From Thalassolituus marinus (GTDB lineage: Bacteria; Pseudomonadota; Gammaproteobacteria; Pseudomonadales; Oceanobacteraceae): DNA of 37,023 nucleotides. Positions 8,155 through 16,540 of this stretch are shown piece after piece. Positions within the stretch are counted from its first letter, which is position 1, and the number at the start of each line of letters is the position of its first letter. Made by a program: the position numbers and the translations under genes. The stretch is taken from positions 1-37,023 of the forward strand of contig NZ_JAEDAH010000006.1 of the NCBI RefSeq assembly GCF_020320395.1, in the 5' to 3' direction. Under the pieces are notes generated by a model. It saw only the letters and a program-made list of their open reading frames with translations, was not told the DNA's origin and ran no database searches.

Positions 8155-9416
8155 CAGAACACCCACTCCCATCCCAGTTGATAGAGAGTGGCGCTGTATT
8201 TATCAGATATGCTGTTATCTGTATAAAAACCGCTGGCCGGCAGAGCAAAGAAGCCACTGCGTGGCGCTGTCTCTTTGAGGTATGAAACGTCAAGTTTGAG
8301 CGCCATATTGATATCAAAATCCCAGCGAGCACCCAGGGTATAGGTATCCATGCTGCCGTCAGGCAGAGAGTTGTAGACCTGATAGTAACCGGCTGCTAAC
8401 TCGTACAGGGGATTGTTTACCGGGTCATAGCCAGCAGCCAGAATCGGCTGAAGTTCGTCTTCTGCGTTGGTTTCTGAGTAAGCACTGGAAGCGTAGGTCG
8501 CGTGCAGTGTCCAGTCGCTTATGTTGTATCCGGCGGTGAAGTAATAGCCGGTCAGAGAAGGTGCAGCATCAAACTCGGTGGTGGTATGCACCCATTCTGC
8601 TTTGTAGAAACTCGACAGCGTGTCGTAGCTCAGCGCTGCCTCGATAAAGGTTACTTCGCCTTCCGAGTCCAGTGAACTGGCACTGGCTGTCATGCCGATC
8701 TGCTGCAGTGCTTCCTGCAGGGGTTCCAGTGCGTAAATTCGGGTCTCGTTATAGCCGGTATGATAGGAAAGGCGCAGTCCGACATTGTTGCTGCGCAGAT
8801 TAACCACCAGACCTCGCAGGTCGTCCACCCGGCCATCGACGTTAACCCGGCTACCGGCAATCAGAATATCGCCATCAAAATAGCCGTAGTACGCCTCCAG
8901 ATTCAGCGCGAAGTTTGAGCCGGCATAGTTATAGCTGCCACTGACACCGTTAAAGGTCGAAAACAGGTAATTGCTGTAAACCTGGGCCGGAGCGCTGATC
9001 CACGGGTAGGAGTAACCGACGTCAATGCTGTCGCTGTAGGCAAAGAATGGCATACGCAGCTTACCGGCACGGAAATGCAGCGCGTCATCCGGGCGATAGG
9101 ACAGGTACAGCCATTCAACACCGGAATCGCGGTTGTCGCTGCTGTGGGCCAGTAACTGTCCGGTTACAGAAAGAGAATCGGTGAAGGAATAGGTCGGCTG
9201 AACCGCCAGCAGCGTTTGCTGTTTTAAGGATGGTTCATCGCTGTAACCGTCCACCTTCTGATCAGTGCCAGAAAGGTAGCCTCCGACCACGCGCATAAAA
9301 CCGGAAACATCGAGATCATCAGTGACGGCAACGGCCGAGGCGTTAACGCTGCCAAGCGCCAGGGCTATACCGCCTATGGAGCAGTTTATGTACTTGGGCA
9401 AACTACGCAGGGACAT
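8154..9416 (-). CDS. Outer-membrane porin-like protein
   Basis: A 420-residue predicted outer-membrane barrel. An N-terminal signal peptide (INCSIGGIALALGSVNASA) precedes a mature chain with many amphipathic segments, aromatic girdle residues and a terminal aromatic (YQLGWEWVF). Segments such as WLYLSYRPDDALHFRAGKLR and YTLGARWDFDINMALKLDVSYLKE are typical of porin strands and end turns. I cannot assign it to a named porin class. It heads a minus-strand cluster with the two PstS-like proteins, coupled by a TGATG overlap, and lies divergent from the GGDEF-EAL gene across a 224-bp promoter region (9417-9640). Confidence 0.75.
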   Translation of the reverse strand: MSLRSLPKYINCSIGGIALALGSVNASAVAVTDDLDVSGFMRVVGGYLSGTDQKVDGYSDEPSLKQQTLLAVQPTYSFTDSLSVTGQLLAHSSDNRDSGVEWLYLSYRPDDALHFRAGKLRMPFFAYSDSIDVGYSYPWISAPAQVYSNYLFSTFNGVSGSYNYAGSNFALNLEAYYGYFDGDILIAGSRVNVDGRVDDLRGLVVNLRSNNVGLRLSYHTGYNETRIYALEPLQEALQQIGMTASASSLDSEGEVTFIEAALSYDTLSSFYKAEWVHTTTEFDAAPSLTGYYFTAGYNISDWTLHATYASSAYSETNAEDELQPILAAGYDPVNNPLYELAAGYYQVYNSLPDGSMDTYTLGARWDFDINMALKLDVSYLKETAPRSGFFALPASGFYTDNSISDKYSATLYQLGWEWVF

Positions 9417-9640
9417 CTGAGCATCATCCTCATAGATTTCATGGTTTTAGCATCCTGGATAACAGTTTAGACCGAAAATTTCATTGTGCTGTGAAATCAG
9501 GCGTTTCAGCGTGTACAGGCGATTGCATTCTGTAACATTTTATTTTGAAAATAGCCCTTACAAGTCAAGGTACGTGGCGATTTGTGGGCTAACCTGTAGT
9601 CAGGAGTACTTGTTATTTTGTGAGAAACGGAGACCCGCGA

Positions 9641-11722
9641 ATGCTGATCAAGAGCATCAGAACCGCCATAATGTTTCTGAGCCTTGTTTTTATCGTCTCG
9701 ATTGCGCTTACAGTGTTCTACCTGTCGGTAACCGAACACCGGGAGCTCTATGCGCGCTATGTAGAAGGGGAGCTGGATGCTCTGACCGAAAACATGGCCA
9801 GCGATCTCGTCGGCGTTATCAACCACCCCAACCAGTTTTTTGAACTGAAAGCCTACCTGTTGTCACTTGATCCCTATGACCATGTCATCGGTGCTGCTGT
9901 CTATGACAAATCCTGGGAGCTGATTGACGAGTACGTTGGTCACGCACGGGTAAGAGACACCAGTATGGCACCGGTAGATTTTATCCAGTGGCAGGAAAGA
10001 CGCACCGGCGTCTGGCAGGATGGCGGGCATCTGGTGGCAGTCAAGCTGATTGGCGATCCGGGGCTGGTGCTGGGCTACCTGGTGGTGGTTAACGACTATG
10101 AGGGCCCGCTGGAGTTCAGCACCCGTAATCTGACCATTCGCGTGCTGCCTCCGGCACTGCTGTCGATTGTGGTACTGATGCTGTTTTTTTACATCATGGG
10201 CAACCGCTGGTTATCACCGCTTACTCGTTTGTCAGAGTTTGCCCGACGGGTGCAGCGAACTAAGGATTACTCTCTCAAAATTCCGATTAGTGGCCATTAC
10301 GAAGTATCTTCTCTGACCAGCGACATCAACAACATGATGGATGCCATCCGTCAGGAATCTGAGATCAATCAGGAATACGTTGGCCTGCTCGAAGAGCGTC
10401 GGGAAGAGATGGAATATCTGGCCAACTACGACAGCCTCACCGGCCTGGTGAACCGACAGTATTTTATTACCCAGCTCGAACACGTGCTGAAAAACGAGCA
10501 GGGCAGCGGTGTCGGGTATGCTGTGATGTTTGTCGACCTTGATGGTTTCAAGGTTGTGAATGATTCATTGGGTCATGAAGTAGGTGACCAGTTGCTGGTG
10601 GAGGTTGCCCAGCGCCTGAAAAGTTACGTGCCGGAAAATGATATTGTTTCCCGTCATGGTGGTGACGAATTCCTGATACTGGTGAATGACTGTGGTCAAC
10701 CGGATTGTCTGAAGGAACTCGCCAATTGCATCGTTAATGGCCTGACCCAGAAATTCCTGATTCAATCATGGGAAGTACGCATCAGTGCCAGTGTCGGGAT
10801 TGCCACGGCCTCGGAAAACTGTACCGATCTGCGTGAGCTGATCCGTAATGCCGACGTTGCCATGTATAACGCCAAAAGTGCAGGTAAGGCTCGCTTCAGT
10901 TTCTTTACCGACGATATGCTGAAGGATTATCAGCGTCGTGTGGATATTGCGAACGCCATTGAGTACGCACTCGAGCACAATGAATTTTCTGTGCACTATC
11001 AGGCTAAGGTAACACCAGATGGCGTACCGGTTGGTGCAGAAGCACTGGTGCGCTGGCGCAGTGAACAGCTGGGTTTTGTTTCTCCGGCAGAGTTCATTCC
11101 TATTGCAGAACAGTCCGGTAAAATTACCGAAATAACCCAGTGGGTTATTAATCGCGTATGCCTGGATGTACGGGATGCCATTCCAAGAGTAAAACGTGCG
11201 ATTCCCGTATCCATTAACCTCTCTGCTTCTGATCTGAAAAAATACCACCTGGTGGGTTTTATCAAGGGAGCTTTTATCAAATATGGTATTCCCCCGGGGC
11301 TGGTGGAGTTCGAAGTGACAGAACATTCATATCTGGATAATCTGGATATGGCTAATCGCTTCTTTGCCGAAATTTCAGCCATGGGTTGTGAAGTTGCTCT
11401 GGACGATTTTGGTACCGGTTATTCATCACTGAGTTATCTGACGAAAATTCCCATTGATGTGATCAAAATTGATAAGCAGTTTGTCGACAATATTGGAGCA
11501 TCAGAGCGAGATGATGCGCTGGTGCTTACCATTGTTGAAATGGGACGACGGCTGGGTATGGAGCTGTGTGCCGAAGGGGTCGAAACGGCGGAGCAGCTTA
11601 AATTTCTCAGTGACAATGGTTGCCGTATTATTCAGGGCTATCTGTTCAGTAAACCATTGCCCTTGCCTGAGTTTCTTGAGTATCTGCAGCAGGTTGAACA
11701 AAAGCTGTCGAATGAAGCGTAA
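9641..11722 (+). CDS. Membrane GGDEF-EAL cyclic-di-GMP enzyme
   Basis: A 693-residue bifunctional c-di-GMP protein. Layout: transmembrane helix (about residues 8-30), periplasmic sensor region to about 165, second helix (VLPPALLSIVVLMLFFYIM), HAMP linker, GGDEF domain, EAL domain. The diguanylate cyclase motif is intact (RHGGDEF, G340-F344). The phosphodiesterase residues are also present: EALVRW (E467), SINLSASDL, EFEVTEHS, DDFGTGYSSL, IKIDKQF, AEGVET and QGYLFSKP. Both activities are therefore possible, and the net direction cannot be told. The ATG at 9641 has GGAG upstream and is preferred over an in-frame GTG at 9620. Its divergent neighbours are a porin and two periplasmic PstS-like proteins, which may supply its periplasmic signal. 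Confidence 0.92.
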   Translation: MLIKSIRTAIMFLSLVFIVSIALTVFYLSVTEHRELYARYVEGELDALTENMASDLVGVINHPNQFFELKAYLLSLDPYDHVIGAAVYDKSWELIDEYVGHARVRDTSMAPVDFIQWQERRTGVWQDGGHLVAVKLIGDPGLVLGYLVVVNDYEGPLEFSTRNLTIRVLPPALLSIVVLMLFFYIMGNRWLSPLTRLSEFARRVQRTKDYSLKIPISGHYEVSSLTSDINNMMDAIRQESEINQEYVGLLEERREEMEYLANYDSLTGLVNRQYFITQLEHVLKNEQGSGVGYAVMFVDLDGFKVVNDSLGHEVGDQLLVEVAQRLKSYVPENDIVSRHGGDEFLILVNDCGQPDCLKELANCIVNGLTQKFLIQSWEVRISASVGIATASENCTDLRELIRNADVAMYNAKSAGKARFSFFTDDMLKDYQRRVDIANAIEYALEHNEFSVHYQAKVTPDGVPVGAEALVRWRSEQLGFVSPAEFIPIAEQSGKITEITQWVINRVCLDVRDAIPRVKRAIPVSINLSASDLKKYHLVGFIKGAFIKYGIPPGLVEFEVTEHSYLDNLDMANRFFAEISAMGCEVALDDFGTGYSSLSYLTKIPIDVIKIDKQFVDNIGASERDDALVLTIVEMGRRLGMELCAEGVETAEQLKFLSDNGCRIIQGYLFSKPLPLPEFLEYLQQVEQKLSNEA

Positions 11723-11747
11723 AGAAGCCGGCACCGCCGGCTTCTTT
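11721..11747. terminator. Bidirectional intrinsic terminator
   Basis: A perfect stem, AAAGAAGCCGGC with GCCGGCTTCTTT around the triloop ACC, sits immediately after the GGDEF-EAL stop and 18 bp before the end of the convergent dps gene. U/A-flanked arms make it usable on both strands. Confidence 0.75.
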
Positions 11748-11764
11748 ACGGGTCAGGTTTAACC

Positions 11765-12241
11765 TTAATCTTCCAGCAAAGCGCGTAACATCCAGGCGGT
11801 CTGTTCATGGATGGCAAGACGCTGGGTCAGCAGGTCTGCTGTTGGTTCATCCGCTGCTGCATCCACCAGTTCATACAGACTGCGCGCGGTGCGGGCAGTT
11901 GCCTCATGGCCATTGGCCAGAATCCGGATCATTTCGGTCGCCTTCGGTGGAACCTCCGGTGCGTCGGGTAACGACGTCAGTTTCGCGAACTGAGCGTAGG
12001 AACCGGGTGCAATGTGGCCCAGTGAGCGTATGCGTTCCGCGATCGGGTCGACTGCATTCCACAGCTCGGTGTACTGCGTCATAAACATCGTATGCAGGCT
12101 GTTGAACATCGGGCCTGTTACGTTCCAGTGAAAATTATGGGTGGTTAAGTACAGGGTGTAGGTGTCGGCCAGCAGACGGCCTAATCCGGCACTGATCTGT
12201 TCACGGTGTTCGGCACTGATGCCAATATTCACGTTGCTCAT
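11765..12241 (-). CDS. dps: Dps-family DNA-binding ferritin-like protein
   Basis: A 158-residue Dps/miniferritin that oxidises and stores iron in a 12-subunit cage, protecting DNA from Fenton chemistry. The intersubunit ferroxidase ligands are spaced as in E. coli Dps: H38 ([11 protein letters not shown]), H50, D65 and E69 (DPIAERIR). There is no long Lys-rich N-terminal tail, so direct DNA binding may be weak. An AGGAG ribosome-binding site lies eight bases before the ATG. It follows the ZIP transporter by 60 bp on the same strand and may be read from the same transcript, linking metal uptake to metal storage. Confidence 0.93.
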   Translation of the reverse strand: MSNVNIGISAEHREQISAGLGRLLADTYTLYLTTHNFHWNVTGPMFNSLHTMFMTQYTELWNAVDPIAERIRSLGHIAPGSYAQFAKLTSLPDAPEVPPKATEMIRILANGHEATARTARSLYELVDAAADEPTADLLTQRLAIHEQTAWMLRALLED

Positions 12242-12301
12242 AGGTCACTCCTGTGTGTTGCGGTTATGAAGACGTTGTTGGGTTGTTCAGGTTCCCCGGC
12301 C

Positions 12302-13231
12302 TCAGCCGAGGGTGGTATCCAGCATCATCATTAAGGCAAAGCCCACCATTAATCCGAGTGTGGCCACGGTCTGGTGACCATGGCGATGGGTTTCCGGAAT
12401 CACTTCGTGCGATACCACAAACAGCATGGCACCACCGGCCAGCCCCAGCCCGATCGGGTAAGCCAGCATAAAACCACCGGCCAGACCGGCACCCAATAAT
12501 GCACCCACCGGTTCCAGTAAGCCGCTGAGGCCGGCAATAATGACGGCAAACAACGGGGTAAAACCCACGGCGCGCAGTGTCAGCGCGACCGCTAAACCTT
12601 CGGGAATGTCCTGCAGGGCAATGGCGGTGGCCAGTGGCAGGCCCACACTTAAGTCGCCCTGCGCAAAGCCGACGCCAACGGCCATGCCTTCCGGCAGGTT
12701 GTGCAGCGCCATGGCAAACACAAACAACCAGGCCTTGCTGCAGCGTTCGTGACCGGCACCGCAGGGGCCGGTGGTACCGTGCTCGTGCGGGGTGAATTCA
12801 TCCAGCCCCAGCATTAATGCCACGCCCATCAGCATACCGAACACCACCAGAGCGCCGCCCTGCATGGCACTGCCGGTGATGTTTTCACCGGCTTCAATAC
12901 CCGGCAGCAATAACGAGAACGCGGCCGCGGCCAGCATCATGCCGGCGGCAAAGCCCAGCATGGCGTCTTCGGCACTTTGCGATACCCGTTTCAGAAACAG
13001 CGCCGGCAGTGCGCCCAGTGTGGTGGCCAGAAATCCAGCGGTGCCACCCAGCAGGGCATAGTGCGTGAACAGGCTGTTATCGGTGGTCAGCAGGTTAATC
13101 AGACTTTGTCCCAGCAACACAACCAGCAGAGCCAAACCGGCCAGTAAGCCGGCGGCTGCGTAGGGATGCTCAACAGCGTGCTGGCGCAGATCATCAAACC
13201 AGGTAGTCGCAGAGCGTTGACTGAGTTCCAT
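12302..13231 (-). CDS. ZIP-family divalent metal transporter
   Basis: A 309-residue inner-membrane protein of the ZIP family (GufA/ZupT-like), expected to import zinc, iron or manganese. The two metal-site helices are visible: ALHNLPEGMAVGVGFA and ALQDIPEGLAVALTL, followed by SHEVIPETHRHGH. The His-rich loop DEFTPHEHGTTGPCGAGHERC lies before them. An N-terminal extension of about 40 residues with an extra hydrophobic helix precedes the usual start, giving a GufA-like length. The gene lies between the photolyase operon and dps. An FNR/ANR-like box is found upstream. Confidence 0.9.
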   Translation of the reverse strand: MELSQRSATTWFDDLRQHAVEHPYAAAGLLAGLALLVVLLGQSLINLLTTDNSLFTHYALLGGTAGFLATTLGALPALFLKRVSQSAEDAMLGFAAGMMLAAAAFSLLLPGIEAGENITGSAMQGGALVVFGMLMGVALMLGLDEFTPHEHGTTGPCGAGHERCSKAWLFVFAMALHNLPEGMAVGVGFAQGDLSVGLPLATAIALQDIPEGLAVALTLRAVGFTPLFAVIIAGLSGLLEPVGALLGAGLAGGFMLAYPIGLGLAGGAMLFVVSHEVIPETHRHGHQTVATLGLMVGFALMMMLDTTLG

Positions 13232-13272
13232 AGGGTTTTCCCGGCGTTGCCTTGTAGCGTTCAGATGAGATC

Positions 13273-13315
13273 AGTGTAGTGGCCGTGTTAATAGAAGCTA
13301 TTTGATTAAAATCAT
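13273..13315 (-). promoter_or_regulatory. FNR/ANR-like box and candidate promoter of the ZIP gene
   Basis: Positions 13302-13315 read TTGATTAAAATCAT, matching the FNR/ANR consensus TTGAT-N4-ATCAA at 9 of 10 defined positions. A -10-like TACACT on the minus strand (13278-13273) lies where an activator centred near -41 would place it, about 40 bp before the ZIP start codon. This is pattern matching only. The site could also be chance in an AT-rich gap. Confidence 0.35.
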
Positions 13316-13340
13316 TTAACCAAAAGTTAAAAACTATAAG

Positions 13341-14903
13341 TCAGAACAGGCTGAGCTGATCTTTGCTCACGGCTTTTTTCCGGGGGCTGCGCGCCGGGCT
13401 GCGTTTGCGCGAGCCATGCTTCTGGCCAATGCCGGCCGCGTTGCTGAAATACTCCGGTTGCTGGCGCAGCTGGCGGATGCGCTCGCGTGCCAGCCGGGTG
13501 GCCTGCTCAAAATCGACCAGCGGCGCCGGGTAATCGCGGCCGATGATCACGCCGCACTGCGCCTGTAAGCGCTGACTCATGCCCCAGGGCTGATGAATCC
13601 AGCTGTCGGGCACCTGTGCCAGTTGCGGCAGCCAGCGGCGGATAAACACACCGTGCGGGTCTTGTTTCTGCGCCTGCAGGGTGGGGTTGTACATGCGCGG
13701 CGGGTTAATGCCGGTGGTGCCGGACTGCATCTGCACCTGCGGGTAATGAATACCGGGCTCGTAGTCGGTAAAGGCCCGCGCCAGATGCAGCGCCGGTTGC
13801 TGCCACGGCAGCCACAGCGGATAGCTGGCCAGCGACATGAGCATGGCGCGCATACGGAAGTTCAGCCAGCCGTGATGCTGCAGATAGTGCATGCAGGCAT
13901 CGGCCAGCGGCCAGCCGGTCTGGCCATGGGCCCAGGCGTTGTACCAATTGGCGTTGAACTCCCGCACCCCAGCCCAGGCCGGATGCAGCGGCTGTTGTTC
14001 CTGCAGCGGTTCGTCTTCCAGTTTCTGAATAAAGTGGCAGTGCCACCACAGCCGCGATTCAAAGGCCCCCAGGCTGTTCAGCCAGCGCCGGTCGGCACCG
14101 TCTTCTTTGTGTTGGGACAGAGCTGCGCGGGTGGCCTGCAGCACTTCGCGCACGCTCAGGCAGCCCCAGGCCAGATAGGAGCTTAACCGCGAGGCATGAT
14201 GCTCGGCGCTGAGCGGCGAGCCTAACGAGCCACGGTAATACTGGCCACGTTGGCTTAAGAAGCTGTGCAGCACGGCCAGCCCGGCGCTGCGGCCACCAAA
14301 CTGGCGGCCGGGGCAGGGCGTCTGGTCGAATCCCAGCTGCAACGGCAGGGCTGACATTGGCAAGGCATCGGGCAGCGGGCAAGCCAGCCACGGAGCATCG
14401 CTGAGTAATGGCGTGGGGTGCTGCGGCTGTTCCATAAACCCGGCCCAGTGCGCGGCCCAGTCATCGCGGTTGTGCGGGTTGCTGCGGCTGGCGCGGCGTA
14501 CGCCCTGCTGCGCGGATTCCTGCCAGACGATGCCCAGCTGCCGGCATACCCGCTGCACGGCCTGATCGCGGCGGTAGCTGAACAGGTTGCCGGTTTCGAG
14601 GTGGCTGTAGAGGCGGATGGGCATGGCCAGCGCGTGCTGCAGGCGTGGCAGTACATCCGGCAGATCAGCAGGAATCAGCCACAGGGCGGCATTGGCGGGT
14701 AACTGTTGTTGCAGATCGAGCAGCGACTCGCGCACAAACTGCCACTGGCGCAGGCTGCTGTCGGGCTGGCTCCATACACCCGGTTCGACCGCGTACAACA
14801 GGGCCAGCTTTCCCCCTTGTTGCTGCAGGCCCTGCAGCGCGGCCTGCAAGGCGGCGTGGTCGTGCAGGCGCAGATCGCGTTTCAGCCACACCAGATGCAG
14901 CAT
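13341..14903 (-). CDS. Divergent FAD-binding photolyase/cryptochrome
   Basis: A 520-residue member of the photolyase/cryptochrome superfamily. N-terminal antenna domain: LVWLKRDLRLHDHAAL. C-terminal FAD domain: RLSSYLAWGCLSVREVLQ, WWHCHFIQKLEDEP, WLNFRMRAMLMSLASYPL and RMYNPTLQAQKQDPHGVFIRRWLP. The segment DYEPGIHYPQVQMQSGTTG replaces the NNGGWQW-type sequence found around the flavin in class I CPD photolyases, placing it in a separate proteobacterial group. Whether it repairs CPDs or acts as a photoreceptor is not decided by sequence. A basic tail (RKRSPARSPRKK) could aid DNA binding. It is last in the operon, 4 bp after the DASH stop. Confidence 0.85.
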   Translation of the reverse strand: MLHLVWLKRDLRLHDHAALQAALQGLQQQGGKLALLYAVEPGVWSQPDSSLRQWQFVRESLLDLQQQLPANAALWLIPADLPDVLPRLQHALAMPIRLYSHLETGNLFSYRRDQAVQRVCRQLGIVWQESAQQGVRRASRSNPHNRDDWAAHWAGFMEQPQHPTPLLSDAPWLACPLPDALPMSALPLQLGFDQTPCPGRQFGGRSAGLAVLHSFLSQRGQYYRGSLGSPLSAEHHASRLSSYLAWGCLSVREVLQATRAALSQHKEDGADRRWLNSLGAFESRLWWHCHFIQKLEDEPLQEQQPLHPAWAGVREFNANWYNAWAHGQTGWPLADACMHYLQHHGWLNFRMRAMLMSLASYPLWLPWQQPALHLARAFTDYEPGIHYPQVQMQSGTTGINPPRMYNPTLQAQKQDPHGVFIRRWLPQLAQVPDSWIHQPWGMSQRLQAQCGVIIGRDYPAPLVDFEQATRLARERIRQLRQQPEYFSNAAGIGQKHGSRKRSPARSPRKKAVSKDQLSLF

Positions 14904-14907
14904 GGGG

Positions 14908-16335
14908 TCAGTCCACCGGGTTGGTGGGTGGCAACGGTGCCGGCCAGTTCGGCAGCGTGCGCTTACCGCTCTGGTGGTGCAGCACCTGCGTCAGCGTCAG
15001 TGGGCCGAGTTCGGGCAGCCATTGCTGCAGGTGCATCAGCTGCGGGTCGTACAGTTCCAGCTGTTTGTTCAGCTTGAAGAAACGGCCACCGCGCGGGTCC
15101 TGACCGGAGCCAGCGATATAAGCCCAGTTGCCCCAGTTGCTGGCAACATCGAAGTCGATCAGGTGCTGTTCAAAGAATGCAGCCCCCAAGCGCCAGTCCA
15201 GCCCCAGCTGATGAATAAAGAAACTGGCCAGCCACTGGCGCATGCGGTTGGAGCTGTAGCCGGTATGAATCAGCTCGCGCAGGCCGGCGTCGATGGCCGG
15301 GTAACCGGTGCGCGCCGTGCACCAGGCCTGCCAGCGGCTGTCATCCAGCGGTTTTGGCTGTGGATTGTGGAACACCGCCGCGCCCTTCAGACGCAGCGTC
15401 CAGTGAAAATACTCGCGCCACAGCAGTTCTTTTTTCAGCCAGCCGCTGTGCTCGTCTGTGCCGTGAATGGACTCCCAGCGTTGAATGCCGGCCCACACCT
15501 GCCGGACCGATAAGGCACCCCAGGCCAGCCACGGGCTGAGTTGGCTGGCAAAGCGACTGCCAGAGTAAGGATGGTCTGCTTCACTGGCCGGCGCGGTGCA
15601 CAACTGATTGCGGCTGTCTTTGTAGTGGCGCAGGGCGTTTTCCTGACCTAAGTAAGCCGCCAGATGCCGTAAGCCCGCGTCTTCGCCACCATGAAAGGGG
15701 GTGACGGGTACTCGTCCTGCCCAGGCCGGAACCTGATGCAGCTGGTGGTCGGGCCATTGAATCGCGGCCGCTACCGGCGCTTCGTGCGGGTCGGCGCTCA
15801 GAATGGCCGGTGGCAGCGGAGCATCGATGTGGCTGAGCAGACCGCGCTTATCCAGCCAGCGGCTGAAACCGCTGTAGCTGCTGGGCCAGTTGTCGGCGGT
15901 GAGTAATTCCGCCAGCTGTTGTTGGCGGAACAGGGTGTGCGGTTCGTAGGTGGTGACCGGCGCAAACTCCGCAATGGCACGCAGCCAGCTGGCTTCTTCC
16001 GGCGCCTGTGCCGCGGCGGTGTGCAGGTGAAATGGTTGTTGGGCATACCAGTCACGCAGCAGCCGGACCGGATCGCCACCGAGCAGGCTGAGGCGGATAT
16101 TTTGCTGATACAAACTGCGCTGCACATCAATCAGACAGGCGCGCAGGAAGCGCGCTTTGGGAAGCCCTAGCCGGGTTAATCCGTTCGGGTCGGGCTGCTG
16201 CCAGTGCTGCGGCAGAATAAACACCACCGCCAGACCGGGGCATTCCCCTTGTGCCGCCAGCTGGTTAAACATGGGGTGGTCGTGCAGACGCAGATCGTTG
16301 CGCAGCCAGACCAGATTCATGTGGTGCGACGTCAT
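14908..16335 (-). CDS. cryD: DASH-type cryptochrome
   Basis: A 475-residue cryptochrome of the DASH class, flavoproteins that repair CPDs in single-stranded DNA and may have sensory roles. Diagnostic sequence: NLVWLRNDLRLHDHPMF, SRFASQLSPWLAWGALSVRQVW, LLWREYFHWTLRLKG, TGYPAIDAGLRELIHTGYS, and ASNWGNWAYIAGSGQDPRG with RFFKLNKQ, a classic DASH flavin-pocket signature. The start ATG at 16335 overlaps the DUF2256 stop (TGATG), with GGAGG ten bases upstream inside that gene. A second in-frame ATG at codon 6 would also fit. The gene is GC-rich compared with the iron-sulfur photolyase gene at the head of the operon. Confidence 0.92.
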   Translation of the reverse strand: MTSHHMNLVWLRNDLRLHDHPMFNQLAAQGECPGLAVVFILPQHWQQPDPNGLTRLGLPKARFLRACLIDVQRSLYQQNIRLSLLGGDPVRLLRDWYAQQPFHLHTAAAQAPEEASWLRAIAEFAPVTTYEPHTLFRQQQLAELLTADNWPSSYSGFSRWLDKRGLLSHIDAPLPPAILSADPHEAPVAAAIQWPDHQLHQVPAWAGRVPVTPFHGGEDAGLRHLAAYLGQENALRHYKDSRNQLCTAPASEADHPYSGSRFASQLSPWLAWGALSVRQVWAGIQRWESIHGTDEHSGWLKKELLWREYFHWTLRLKGAAVFHNPQPKPLDDSRWQAWCTARTGYPAIDAGLRELIHTGYSSNRMRQWLASFFIHQLGLDWRLGAAFFEQHLIDFDVASNWGNWAYIAGSGQDPRGGRFFKLNKQLELYDPQLMHLQQWLPELGPLTLTQVLHHQSGKRTLPNWPAPLPPTNPVD

Positions 16336-16538
16336 CAGAACTCATCCTCCACCGAACCGGCTGCGCACAGGTTGGCCGGTGGTTTGCGGGCCGCCTGCTG
16401 ACTGCAGGCTTTGCTGCAGTACTTCACCTCGTTCCAGCTGCGCGCCCATTTGCGCCGCCAGCAGAATGGCCGTTCGCAGTGTGCGCAAGTTTTCACCGGC
16501 AGGTTATGGGGGTTACGGAAACCACTCAGTAAGCCCAT
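16335..16538 (-). CDS. DUF2256 small zinc-ribbon-like protein
   Basis: A 67-residue protein of unknown function. It has the DUF2256 core KTCAHCERPFCWRRKWARSW followed by NEVKYCSKAC. Cysteines C18, C21, C41 and C45 form a CxxC...CxxxC set suited to binding zinc, and C26 is extra. The strongly basic RRKWARSW segment suggests nucleic-acid or protein contact. The gene starts 2 bp after the iron-sulfur photolyase stop and overlaps the DASH start, so it is locked into the operon. DUF2256 genes are repeatedly found next to photolyase/cryptochrome genes. A helper role (cofactor loading, DNA delivery or regulation) is inference. Confidence 0.82.
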   Translation of the reverse strand: MGLLSGFRNPHNLPVKTCAHCERPFCWRRKWARSWNEVKYCSKACSQQAARKPPANLCAAGSVEDEF

Positions 16539-16540
16539 GG

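Noticed and set aside
14617-15513. 298-residue plus-strand frame across the two photolyase genes
   Set aside because: It runs antisense through two clear photolyase genes, is low in complexity and has no family resemblance.
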